Translations under genes and position numbers: made by a program
Notes under the pieces: model-generated
Database searches by the model: none
Told to the model about the DNA's origin: nothing
The model's input: the letters and a program-made list of their open reading frames with translations, nothing else
Shown here: piece by piece, positions 8,769 to 15,665 of the stretch
Numbering within the stretch: position 1 is the stretch's first letter
Layout of the letters: each line of letters starts with the position of its first letter
Assembly (NCBI RefSeq): GCF_009711135.1
Contig: NZ_WMIC01000002.1
Location: 186,001 to 250,000, forward strand
Length of the DNA: 64,000 nt
Reading direction: 5' to 3'
From: Flavobacterium sp. LC2016-01
GTDB taxonomy: Bacteria > Bacteroidota > Bacteroidia > Flavobacteriales > Flavobacteriaceae

Positions 8769-8834
8769 TCAACAGACGCGTACACAAATACGTGCGACGT
8801 TAAACATCTTGTTCATCTGTAGGGATTTATTCAT
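8769..8834 (-). CDS. Leader peptide 1 (Met/Cys-containing, putative attenuator ORF)
   Basis: A 21-codon ORF: ATG preceded by an A-rich stretch, Met at 1, 7 and 10, and a basic C-terminus RICVRVC with Cys at 17 and 21 just before the TGA stop. The terminator at 8699-8736 begins about 33 bases after the stop, and its 5' arm is complementary to the bases overlapping and following the stop codon. This is the arrangement of amino-acid attenuation leaders. Functional translation is inferred from the match to two similar leaders in this window. Confidence 0.65.
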   Translation of the reverse strand: MNKSLQMNKMFNVARICVRVC

Positions 8835-8970
8835 TTGTTGTTTGACTTCTATTTTAAAAAAATTCTGCATTTAATTTTCTTTAATGAGCTTTTTGATTTG
8901 ATTAATTCCAAAAAGCGATTGTTTATTTTAACAATTAAGCGTCTCTTTTTAACAGATCTTACTTGTCTTA

Positions 8971-9001
8971 CAAATTTGCGATATTTTTTTTAATTTTCCA
9001 A
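8971..9001 (-). promoter_or_regulatory. Candidate promoter of leader peptide 1
   Basis: On the minus strand TTGG (8998-9001) lies 19 bases upstream of CAAATTTG (8971-8978), close to the Bacteroidota TTTG-N19-TANNTTTG pattern. It predicts a 5' leader of about 130 bases before the peptide start. Confidence 0.5.
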
Positions 9002-9174
9002 GTTATAAAAGCTTAATTATTCCTAAAAAACGTTAAAAAACATCTTTTTACCGTTAAAAAACATCTTACAAAATTAAGATTTTAAATTAAAGAAGTTTTA
9101 TCTTACAAAAAATTAACTAACTTTTTCTGTTTCAATCTGTCAAAGAACTATTTTTTCTATTATTTAAAAACCAC

Positions 9175-10263
9175 TTAAAGCCAGACCGCTTCCTTATTTT
9201 TGATTTTTTCGGCTACTTTTAAAATATCAGTTATAATTCCTCTCGAAATTGCCTGTTTGCAAGGTGACGCTCCTTGTATAACAATAGGAACATCTGCATA
9301 AGACTTTGTGTAGATTTCGAAAATAGCGTCAGATCCTTTTAACTGCCCAATTGCAGAGGTTATAGGTTCTGAAACTAATTTTACTTCCAAAGTATTTTTT
9401 TCAACATCAAATTCGCCTACATATCGCAGCACATGATCTTCTGCCTGAGTGATTTTTGCAATTTTATAAGATCTATCAATTGCTTCTTTATTTAAGATGC
9501 CATTTTTCTCTAAATGTTCTTCTCTTATTATAGGATTGATTTTTATATCAGACAATTCAAATTCCTTCCCAATTTCTCGAGTTAAAATCAATAGTTTTTT
9601 GGCAGTATCGTTTCCTGACAAATCTTCTTTAAAGGTAGAACGCATCAAACCAAGAAGGCTGGCATCTTTTAGAATTGATGAAAAAGAATTTTCTTCTGCA
9701 GAAAACCGATTAAAAACATAACTCAGATGATCTGAAAAAACACCTCTGATCTTCGTGATTTTTTCGCCCGAATAATACAAATCTCTCAAGGTCTGCAAAA
9801 CCGGAAATCCTGTATCAACTGAGGTTTCATACAAGAATTCTTTATCGTATTTCTTAAGATTTTCTCTTAATTGTTTGTATAAATCAATTGGAAGTGTATT
9901 CGCCTTTTTATTTACAGCAACGATATTAAATCCGTTTTCGATCAAAGTATTATAATGACTAATCAGTTCGTCACTGGCTGTAGCATCAACGGCGATCAAG
10001 TTTTCGAATTCATTTTCTTTTGCAAATTCTATAATATCCTCCACCCTGAAAGGAACGGCCAATTCTCTAAAATTGGTTTCCCACGCATATCCAACGCCTT
10101 CTTTCTCGAAAAAAGCAACAGTTGAATTGGTAATTATTGGAAAATGAAAATCGACATTTTTACTCTGCAGAAAAAATTCCTGACTTTCGATAATCTGATT
10201 GATTAAAGTGCTTCCGATATTTCCAATCCCGAAAAGAATAATATTTATTTTAAGCTTTGACAT
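9175..10263 (-). CDS. Homoserine dehydrogenase-like protein with altered active site
   Basis: A 362-residue protein resembling only the dehydrogenase half of ThrA (compare 4639-7053). The start MSKLKINIILFG at 10263 is preferred over an upstream in-frame codon. The nucleotide site GIGNIG is kept, as are the Asp residues and Lys of DLSGNDTAKKLL. The homoserine-site motif GYTEPDPREDL of ThrA is GLMRSTFKEDL here, losing the conserved Glu, and VGAGLP is VDTGFP. It may therefore be a weak, altered or regulatory dehydrogenase. It lies 182 bases after metY and is probably co-transcribed with it under the attenuator at 12041-12186. Confidence 0.8.
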   Translation of the reverse strand: MSKLKINIILFGIGNIGSTLINQIIESQEFFLQSKNVDFHFPIITNSTVAFFEKEGVGYAWETNFRELAVPFRVEDIIEFAKENEFENLIAVDATASDELISHYNTLIENGFNIVAVNKKANTLPIDLYKQLRENLKKYDKEFLYETSVDTGFPVLQTLRDLYYSGEKITKIRGVFSDHLSYVFNRFSAEENSFSSILKDASLLGLMRSTFKEDLSGNDTAKKLLILTREIGKEFELSDIKINPIIREEHLEKNGILNKEAIDRSYKIAKITQAEDHVLRYVGEFDVEKNTLEVKLVSEPITSAIGQLKGSDAIFEIYTKSYADVPIVIQGASPCKQAISRGIITDILKVAEKIKNKEAVWL

Positions 10264-10333
10264 AATTTTAATTTTTAAAACATATCTAATTTTTATTGAA
10301 CCATATAAGTTTAAACATCTCGTTTTACGATTT

Positions 10334-10356
10334 AGACGCACTGCTGTGCGCCTCTA
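10334..10356. repeat. Short palindromic element between metY and the dehydrogenase-like gene
   Basis: GACGCAC and GTGCGCC (one G-U pair in RNA) flank TGCT, giving a compact hairpin without a T tract. It resembles short dispersed palindromes of Flavobacterium genomes. Only one copy is seen in this window, so its repeat nature is not shown here. Confidence 0.4.
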
Positions 10357-10445
10357 CATATATTGTGAATTTTTTAATCATAAAAAATCACCTCTAGCAA
10401 CACCACATTGCTAAAGGCAATTTTTCAAACAAAAAACAAAAAAAC

Positions 10446-11750
10446 CTAATTTTTATTGATACTGTACTGCGCTTGTGTAACGCTTTCAAAAACCGCTTTT
10501 AAGTCGGCGATTAAATCTTCAATATCTTCGATTCCAACAGAAAGTCGGACTAAATCTTTAGAAACTCCAGTCAACAATTGATCTTCTTCAGACAATTGCT
10601 GGTGCGTTGTGCTTGCTGGATGTATAATCAATGATTTTGTATCGCCAATATTGGCTAATAATGAGAACAATTTGGTTTCGTCTACCACTTTTTTGGCCGC
10701 ATCAAAACCTCCTTTTAATCCAAAAGTGATAACACCGCTTTGTCCCGCAGGAAGATATTCCTTGGCTAAATCATAATATTTATTCGATTTCAAACCTGGA
10801 TAATTTACCCAAACCACCTCATCTTGTTTCTCCAGCCATTCAGCCAAGGCCAAAGCATTTTCGCTGTGTTTTTTAATTCGGATTGGCAAAGTTTCTAATC
10901 CCTGAATAATCTGAAAAGCATTAAACGGACTCAAAGCTGCACCAAAATCGCGCAAACCTTCAATTCGTGCTTTTGCAATAAAAGCTGCATTTCCTAAAGC
11001 TTCATGATATACTAATCCGTGATATCCTGCCGAAGGCTCTGTAAATTCAGGGAATTTTCCGTTAGACCAGTCAAAAGTTCCGGCATCAATAATAACGCCT
11101 CCTAATGACGTTCCGTTTCCGGAGATATATTTTGTTAAGGAATGAATTACAATATCGGCACCATATTTAATAGGGTTTAATAAATAAGGTGTCGCAACTG
11201 TATTATCTACTATAAAAGGCACTTTGAATGCTTTGGCTTCCGCCGAAATTCCTTTTAAATCCAATACATCTAATTTTGGATTTCCTAATGATTCTACAAA
11301 GAAAGCTCTCGTATTTTCTTTTGCTGCTTTAGTGAAGTTTTCTGGTTTTGAAGGATCTACAAAAGTGGTTGTAATTCCTAATCGAGGCAAAGTTACATTT
11401 AGCAGATTATAGGTTCCTCCGTATAAACTGTTTGAAGCTACGATATGATCTCCGGCTCTTAGCAAAGTCAAGAAAGTTGTTGAAATTGCCGATGCTCCAG
11501 ATGCCGTAACTACAGCTCCAATACCGCCTTCAAGCGCCGCTAAACGCTGTTCTAAAACATCATTTGTTGGGTTATTTAGTCTTGTATAAATAAATCCGGC
11601 TTCAGCAAGACCAAATAAATTGGCAGCATGATCAGCATTATTAAATACATATGATGATGTCTGATAAATTGGCACTGCTCTTGTTCCTGCATTTTTAGTA
11701 ACATCGTGCCCTGCGTGTAGCGCGTTTGTTGCAAATTTTTGTGTACTCAT
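10446..11750 (-). CDS. metY: O-acetylhomoserine aminocarboxypropyltransferase/cysteine synthase family
   Basis: A 434-residue PLP enzyme of MetY length, longer than MetZ/MetB because of an insertion around residues 225-265. K207 in HSLTKYISGNGTSLGG binds PLP and D182 (FIVDNTVATPY) supports the ring. It makes homocysteine from O-acetylhomoserine and sulfide, using the product of MetX. It is preceded by a small protein gene (11829-12014) and a Met/Cys-rich leader with terminator, and is followed by the dehydrogenase-like gene. This suggests a methionine/cysteine-responsive operon. Confidence 0.93.
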   Translation of the reverse strand: MSTQKFATNALHAGHDVTKNAGTRAVPIYQTSSYVFNNADHAANLFGLAEAGFIYTRLNNPTNDVLEQRLAALEGGIGAVVTASGASAISTTFLTLLRAGDHIVASNSLYGGTYNLLNVTLPRLGITTTFVDPSKPENFTKAAKENTRAFFVESLGNPKLDVLDLKGISAEAKAFKVPFIVDNTVATPYLLNPIKYGADIVIHSLTKYISGNGTSLGGVIIDAGTFDWSNGKFPEFTEPSAGYHGLVYHEALGNAAFIAKARIEGLRDFGAALSPFNAFQIIQGLETLPIRIKKHSENALALAEWLEKQDEVVWVNYPGLKSNKYYDLAKEYLPAGQSGVITFGLKGGFDAAKKVVDETKLFSLLANIGDTKSLIIHPASTTHQQLSEEDQLLTGVSKDLVRLSVGIEDIEDLIADLKAVFESVTQAQYSINKN

Positions 11751-11828
11751 GATTTCTTAATTTTTTAAATATTGTTGATACTATATATTATATTGATATT
11801 GTTTTTTGAGATTGATGCTGAAACTCTT

Positions 11829-12014
11829 TTAAACAAGAAAACTTTCTTGTTCTTCGAGATCATACATTTGAAACAATAATGATCTTTGAGCTTTTATTTT
11901 CTGCTCTGTATTGATTCGTACAACTTCTCTAGTTATGTCTTCTGATTTATTATTGTTTTTTTGAGAATCGTTTCTCAATAAATACTCAATTGCGATTGAA
12001 TTTAGTGTTTTCAT
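11829..12014 (-). CDS. Small uncharacterised protein of the SLLFxMY family (copy 2)
   Basis: A 61-residue charged protein of unknown family. It shares its beginning (MKTLN) and its end (SLLFQMYDLEEQESFLV against SLLFLMYSKENETLFI) with the protein at 8416-8619, while the middle diverges. It has no Cys, membrane helix or signal peptide. It lies between the attenuator terminator (12041-12076) and metY, with 78 bases to the metY start. Its repeated position behind two Met/Cys attenuators suggests it belongs to the sulfur amino acid circuit. Its function cannot be named. Confidence 0.65.
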   Translation of the reverse strand: MKTLNSIAIEYLLRNDSQKNNNKSEDITREVVRINTEQKIKAQRSLLFQMYDLEEQESFLV

Positions 12015-12040
12015 AATTTGAAAATTTAAGTGTTGAAATT

Positions 12041-12076
12041 AAAAAAGCCCTTTCGGATGGCTACCAAAAGGGCTTT
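12041..12076 (-). terminator. Attenuator-type terminator after leader peptide 2
   Basis: On the minus strand AAGCCCTTTTGG pairs with CCGAAAGGGCTT (one G-U) around loop TAGCCAT, then six T. The CTTTTGG of the 5' arm is perfectly complementary to CCAAAAG in the last codons of leader peptide 2 (12109-12115), so a mutually exclusive antiterminator is possible. The stem core matches the terminator at 8699-8736. It might also end the TonB receptor transcript that lies upstream. Confidence 0.85.
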
Positions 12077-12105
12077 TAGTTCTAACTAAAACCAAGATTT
12101 AACTT

Positions 12106-12186
12106 TTACTTTTGGCAACAGCAAATTGGGATGCACATTTGCATCATCTGACAACACATCACCATATTATTTACTATTGTTTTCAT
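12106..12186 (-). CDS. Leader peptide 2 (very Met/Cys-rich, putative attenuator ORF)
   Basis: A 26-codon ORF with six Met (1, 8, 10, 14, 15, 17) and six Cys (11, 12, 18, 22, 23, 24), ending ICCCQK. It starts 48 bases or so after a good promoter (12240-12271) and has no homology to a larger protein. Two overlapping, mutually exclusive hairpins lie within the ORF (GATGCA/TGCATC and GCAAAT/ATTTGC). Its last codons pair with the terminator arm downstream. This is the classical layout of ribosome-mediated attenuation, here apparently sensing Met and/or Cys charging, placed before metY. Confidence 0.78.
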   Translation of the reverse strand: MKTIVNNMVMCCQMMQMCIPICCCQK

Positions 12187-12239
12187 TTATATTTAATATT
12201 TGAATTGTTTCTTTTATAAACTCGACTAATTCGATAGAT

Positions 12240-12271
12240 TAAATGTAATATTTATTTATTTAACAGCCAAA
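12240..12271 (-). promoter_or_regulatory. Promoter of leader peptide 2 / metY operon
   Basis: On the minus strand TTTG (12268-12271), within TTTGGCTG, lies 20 bases before TACATTTA (12240-12247), which fits the Bacteroidota consensus apart from the final base. The same TTTGGCTG box begins the promoter of leader peptide 3. Confidence 0.6.
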
Positions 12272-12353
12272 TAAAAAAACTGATATTTAACAATTAATTT
12301 TTTAAAGTCCCTAAAATCAAGCACTAACAGCTGATTAATTGATAGTTGATTCT

Positions 12354-15200
12354 TTAAAATTTAAAGCTCAAACGTGCAAAACCAAATCTACCGTTCAATC
12401 CAAATTGCGAAACCGCTCTTGAATATGCAAACTGATTGGCATTGGTCAAGTCCGTGCTTGGTGCTGGCGATAAAGTTGGAGTTGTATTTGTAAAGGCCGG
12501 AGTTGCAGGATTATTTCTGTCCGGATAAACATCCCCTATATTATTAAATCCAATTGTCGCTCTAAAATGTTCATTGATCTGATATCCTAAAGATAAATCG
12601 GTTACTAATTTTGCACTGTATTCTGGATGTTCGTATACAGAAGAGCTTCCATCTAAATTCACATCTGTTGCTCCTGGATCCGTCACTTTTCCAAAATAGC
12701 TGTTTCTTAAATAAATATCCAGTTTCTTAATGCTGAAAGTTGTCATTAAATTCGCTTTCAATCTCGGAATTGCTTCTTCTAAATACACCCTGCTTGACTC
12801 TGGAAAAAATGAATATTTATAAGGTTCACCGCCCGCATCAATAATAGATTGAGGTACATTTAAATCGCCAACTCTTTTCGTTTCATTGTAGCTCAAAGCC
12901 AAATCATTTCGGATAATAAAATCAGGAATAACATCATATTTCTGAGAAATTACCAAATCAATTCCTTTTGTTTCAGAGTTGATTCCGTTTGTCCAAAACG
13001 AAGCTCGTTCAACTCCTTTTGTGTCAAATGCCTGTTGAAACAAAGTCAATGCTTCCGCTTGTCCAGGAGTTGTAGCCGCTGCAATCTGAGCATCTGTTGG
13101 TCTTGAATATTGGCCTGTCAAAACAATTCTGTCGTCGATTCTGGTAAAATAAGCATCTGTTGCAATTGTGATATTCGCTTCAGGAATTTTAAACGTAAAT
13201 CCCGTACTGATGCTTTTTGATTTTTCAGGCTTTAGATTTTCAACTCCAATACTTTTTGCTGCTTGTGAATCATTTGTAAAATAACCCACCTGATATGGTG
13301 ATCCATTTATAAATTGCGTTGAACTTGATTCAAAATATTTTTGCTGTAATGATGGCGCTCTAAAACCTGTCTGACCAGAAATTCTCCAGTTGATATTTTC
13401 ATTCAGCTTTAAAAGAGAAGCTAATTTGAAGATCACTGTACTTCCAAAATCTGAATAGTTTTCATAACGCACTGCTCCGTTTACCAACCATTTTTCAGTT
13501 ACATTTAATTCTAAATCAAGATATGCTGCGCCGCTGTTTCTGTTTTTTTCTTTAGCATCTGAAGGCTGAAATCCTGAAAATCCCTGCGCTCCTGCTCCAC
13601 GTTTGTTTCCAAAAAAGTCGGTAACAATTAAAGGTGAATTGCTTGGCAGAATTCCCGAAACCAAAGCTCCATTTACATCATACAATCCATAAGAAGCTTC
13701 TTCCCCTTGTTTGATTTGGTAATTTTCATATCTGAATTCCCCTCCAAAAGCAACGTTTAAACCTGCAAGAACATCATATTTTCTGGTAAAATCTAAATTG
13801 GTTGTACTTTGCAAAAACGAAACTTTACCTGCATCAAAACTAAAAGGAGAATTGGTTCCTAAAGTTGCATTTATGGTATTGTTTACATCATATTGAAAAG
13901 AATTTGTTCCGAGGTTCGTGCTCAAATCAGTATCAAATCCGAATAATTCTGTATTTACTCCAACCGCTGCCGAAGCATCTAAAATCTTTGACTCAATTTC
14001 CGGCAGAAATCCGTTTTGATACACTTGCGTGAAAGTTCCTGAGCCATTTGGAAGTCTGTTGAACGCATATGATTTACCATTTCTATACGATATTCCCCCA
14101 AAAGAATATAGAGAGGTCGTTTCGGTCAAAGGATATTTTGCATTATAATAAGCTTGACCCGATGCCAATTCTGACTGTCCCACACTCATATTATAGTCGG
14201 TTCTCTGCTGACCTCTGTATGCAAGCTCATTATTGGTAACATCAAAACTCAACGCTGTCTGCATTTGCGTAAGCGTTGTTGCGCCCGCGATCGCATTTTG
14301 TTGTGCAGTCGTAAAATAACTTACCTGTGGCGCATATTGTTTTAAAGAACTTAAAATTTGTGCCGAATTTGGAGTTGTATTGATATTGCTGAATAATGAA
14401 TTGATTTGAACACCGCCTTGCGCCGCTCTGTTTTCAACCGCATTGTAAGCGTTAAAAATAGCATTGTTTCTAATTCCGGCTCTGCTTGTTGCTTCTCTTG
14501 TCACCGCACTTGCCGTAACATTCAGGAAACTTCCTGGTTTTCCTAATGAAGTTCCGTAGTTTAAATCGACTTGCAGAGTTTGTCCATCGGCTCCGCCTTT
14601 AAAATCATTAGATCCAGAGGATAAATTGGCTCCGTATTGAATTCCTCCTGAAATAAAATTGGCATTCTTTTTAAGGACAATATTAATTACTCCGGCAATG
14701 GCATCAGAACCATATTGTGCTGCTGCTCCATCTCTTAAAACTTCGATTCGGTCAATTGCAAAAGAGGGAATTGCATTTAAATCGGTACCAACAGATCCTC
14801 TTCCTGGTGATCCGTTTATATTTACCAAGGCACTTGTATGTCTTCGTTTTCCGTTCACTAAAATTAAAACCTGATCGGGTCCCAATCCTCTCAGCTGAGC
14901 CGGATCAACGTGATCTGTTGCGTCTGCCGTTGATGTAGGATTACTGGTAAACGACGGTGCAACATAATTTAAAATTTGAGTTACGCTTGTTTGAGGCGAT
15001 CCTTTTGTAATTTCAGTAATACTAAAAATATCAACAGGAACTGGAACATCAGTCTTTACTCTGTTTTTACTTCTGGACCCCACAATCGTAACTTCTGATA
15101 ATTCATTATTTTTTAGCGTATCCTGCTCAGTTTTATTTTCCTGTGCATAAATTCCTGAAAATGTCAAGATACTTAAAAAGGCTAGTACATTTTTTTTCAT
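12354..15200 (-). CDS. TonB-dependent outer membrane receptor, probably for a sulfur-linked nutrient
   Basis: A 948-residue receptor. A signal peptide of about 19 residues ends in IYAQ. A plug domain follows, with QLRGLGPDQVLILVNGKRR and RIEVLRDGAAAQYGSDAIAGVIN, and then a long beta-barrel ending in aromatic FKF. It has no N-terminal carboxypeptidase-like domain, so it is a classical importer rather than a SusC type. Its leader holds a Met/Cys-rich tiny ORF followed directly by an intrinsic terminator, so synthesis is probably tied to methionine or cysteine supply. This suggests import of a sulfur source or cofactor; the actual ligand cannot be told. Confidence 0.9.
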   Translation of the reverse strand: MKKNVLAFLSILTFSGIYAQENKTEQDTLKNNELSEVTIVGSRSKNRVKTDVPVPVDIFSITEITKGSPQTSVTQILNYVAPSFTSNPTSTADATDHVDPAQLRGLGPDQVLILVNGKRRHTSALVNINGSPGRGSVGTDLNAIPSFAIDRIEVLRDGAAAQYGSDAIAGVINIVLKKNANFISGGIQYGANLSSGSNDFKGGADGQTLQVDLNYGTSLGKPGSFLNVTASAVTREATSRAGIRNNAIFNAYNAVENRAAQGGVQINSLFSNINTTPNSAQILSSLKQYAPQVSYFTTAQQNAIAGATTLTQMQTALSFDVTNNELAYRGQQRTDYNMSVGQSELASGQAYYNAKYPLTETTSLYSFGGISYRNGKSYAFNRLPNGSGTFTQVYQNGFLPEIESKILDASAAVGVNTELFGFDTDLSTNLGTNSFQYDVNNTINATLGTNSPFSFDAGKVSFLQSTTNLDFTRKYDVLAGLNVAFGGEFRYENYQIKQGEEASYGLYDVNGALVSGILPSNSPLIVTDFFGNKRGAGAQGFSGFQPSDAKEKNRNSGAAYLDLELNVTEKWLVNGAVRYENYSDFGSTVIFKLASLLKLNENINWRISGQTGFRAPSLQQKYFESSSTQFINGSPYQVGYFTNDSQAAKSIGVENLKPEKSKSISTGFTFKIPEANITIATDAYFTRIDDRIVLTGQYSRPTDAQIAAATTPGQAEALTLFQQAFDTKGVERASFWTNGINSETKGIDLVISQKYDVIPDFIIRNDLALSYNETKRVGDLNVPQSIIDAGGEPYKYSFFPESSRVYLEEAIPRLKANLMTTFSIKKLDIYLRNSYFGKVTDPGATDVNLDGSSSVYEHPEYSAKLVTDLSLGYQINEHFRATIGFNNIGDVYPDRNNPATPAFTNTTPTLSPAPSTDLTNANQFAYSRAVSQFGLNGRFGFARLSFKF

Positions 15201-15260
15201 TTCTTTTACTGGATTAGTTAATGTTTTGGCTTAAAAAATTAAAGTTTTTCATTTTGAGCA

Positions 15261-15290
15261 AAAAAAAAACCTCTGCGGTCTGCAGAGGTT
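15261..15290 (-). terminator. Attenuator-type terminator after leader peptide 3
   Basis: On the minus strand AACCTCTGC pairs perfectly with GCAGAGGTT around a 5-base loop, followed by more than eight T. The only thing upstream on this strand is the leader ORF, because metK is divergent, so it cannot be an ordinary gene-end terminator. GCAGGG in the leader codons (15327-15332) can pair with the 5' arm (six pairs, one G-U). Confidence 0.88.
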
Positions 15291-15314
15291 TCTATATCTA
15301 TTTTTGAAAAAAAA

Positions 15315-15383
15315 TTACAACAGAGTCCCTGCGGAAAGTTCCGGCTTCATACAAGACATCATATTGCAAACTGCTAATTTCAT
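15315..15383 (-). CDS. Leader peptide 3 (Met/Cys-rich N-terminal half, putative attenuator ORF)
   Basis: A 22-codon ORF with Met at 1, 8, 9 and 12 and Cys at 6 and 11, followed by ten codons without either residue. It starts about 20 bases after a promoter and ends 25 bases before the terminator stem. A ribosome waiting at codons 6-12 would leave codons 18-19 free to pair with the terminator arm, while one that finishes would cover them. That is the logic expected for attenuation of the TonB receptor gene. Confidence 0.7.
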   Translation of the reverse strand: MKLAVCNMMSCMKPELSAGTLL

Positions 15384-15406
15384 TTGTTTCTGTTATTTTA
15401 ACGAGG

Positions 15407-15438
15407 CAAAGTTGCGAACTATTTTTTAATCAGCCAAA
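15407..15438 (-). promoter_or_regulatory. Promoter of leader peptide 3 / TonB receptor
   Basis: On the minus strand TTTG (15435-15438), within TTTGGCTG, is followed after 20 bases by CAACTTTG (15407-15414), one base from TANNTTTG. The leader ATG is about 20 bases further on. Confidence 0.6.
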
Positions 15439-15527
15439 CAAAAGTCAAAATATTTTCTATTACCCTATCAAAATACTATACTTCTGTTAAATTTCTGCTA
15501 TAAAAAATAAAAAAAGTTGAACTTTGA

Positions 15528-15557
15528 TTTGCAAATCAAAATGGTTTTATACCTTTG
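15528..15557 (+). promoter_or_regulatory. Promoter of metK
   Basis: TTTG (15528-15531), 18 bases, then TACCTTTG (15550-15557), a full match to the Bacteroidota consensus. Transcription would begin just before the first stem of the riboswitch at 15569. Confidence 0.75.
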
Positions 15558-15568
15558 CACCCGAATAC

Positions 15569-15665
15569 AGAGGAAAAATTTGAACTGATTGCAACCTCTT
15601 CATAATGAAATGGTTCGTTATGAGTGCTGAGAGATTAATTTCGGCAGTAAAAAATGCTAAAGCAG
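15569..15665 (+). promoter_or_regulatory. SAM-II-like (long-loop / SAM-V type) riboswitch upstream of metK
   Basis: P1 is AGAGG (15569-15573) with CCTCT (15595-15599). Its loop ends in GATTGCAA, and the 3' strand AAAAATGCTAAAGCAG (15650-15665) matches the SAM-II pattern ATTGCAA...AAATGnnGCTAAA. CTG (15585-15587) in the loop can pair with CAG (15663-15665) to close the pseudoknot. Between P1 and the 3' strand lies an unusually long insert of about 50 bases with its own hairpins (CATAATG/CGTTATG and GCTGA/TCGGC), as in the SAM-II long-loop variant known from Bacteroidota. The class assignment comes from motif comparison by eye. Confidence 0.8.

Noticed and set aside
14659-14938. ORFs on the plus strand inside the TonB receptor gene
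   Set aside because: They are antisense frames of a well-supported coding region, with no homology, promoter or start context.
8769-15383. The three Met/Cys-rich tiny ORFs as RiPP precursors or metallothionein-like peptides
   Set aside because: No maturation or export enzymes are near, the peptides differ in sequence apart from Met/Cys content, and each is tied to a terminator with a complementary segment, which attenuation explains better.
15569-15665. metK leader as a second SAM-I (S-box) element
   Set aside because: It shares GCAACC and GTGCT with the metX riboswitch, but it lacks the kink-turn stem and the AAAGATAA end, while the P1 loop and AATGCTAAAG strand fit SAM-II.
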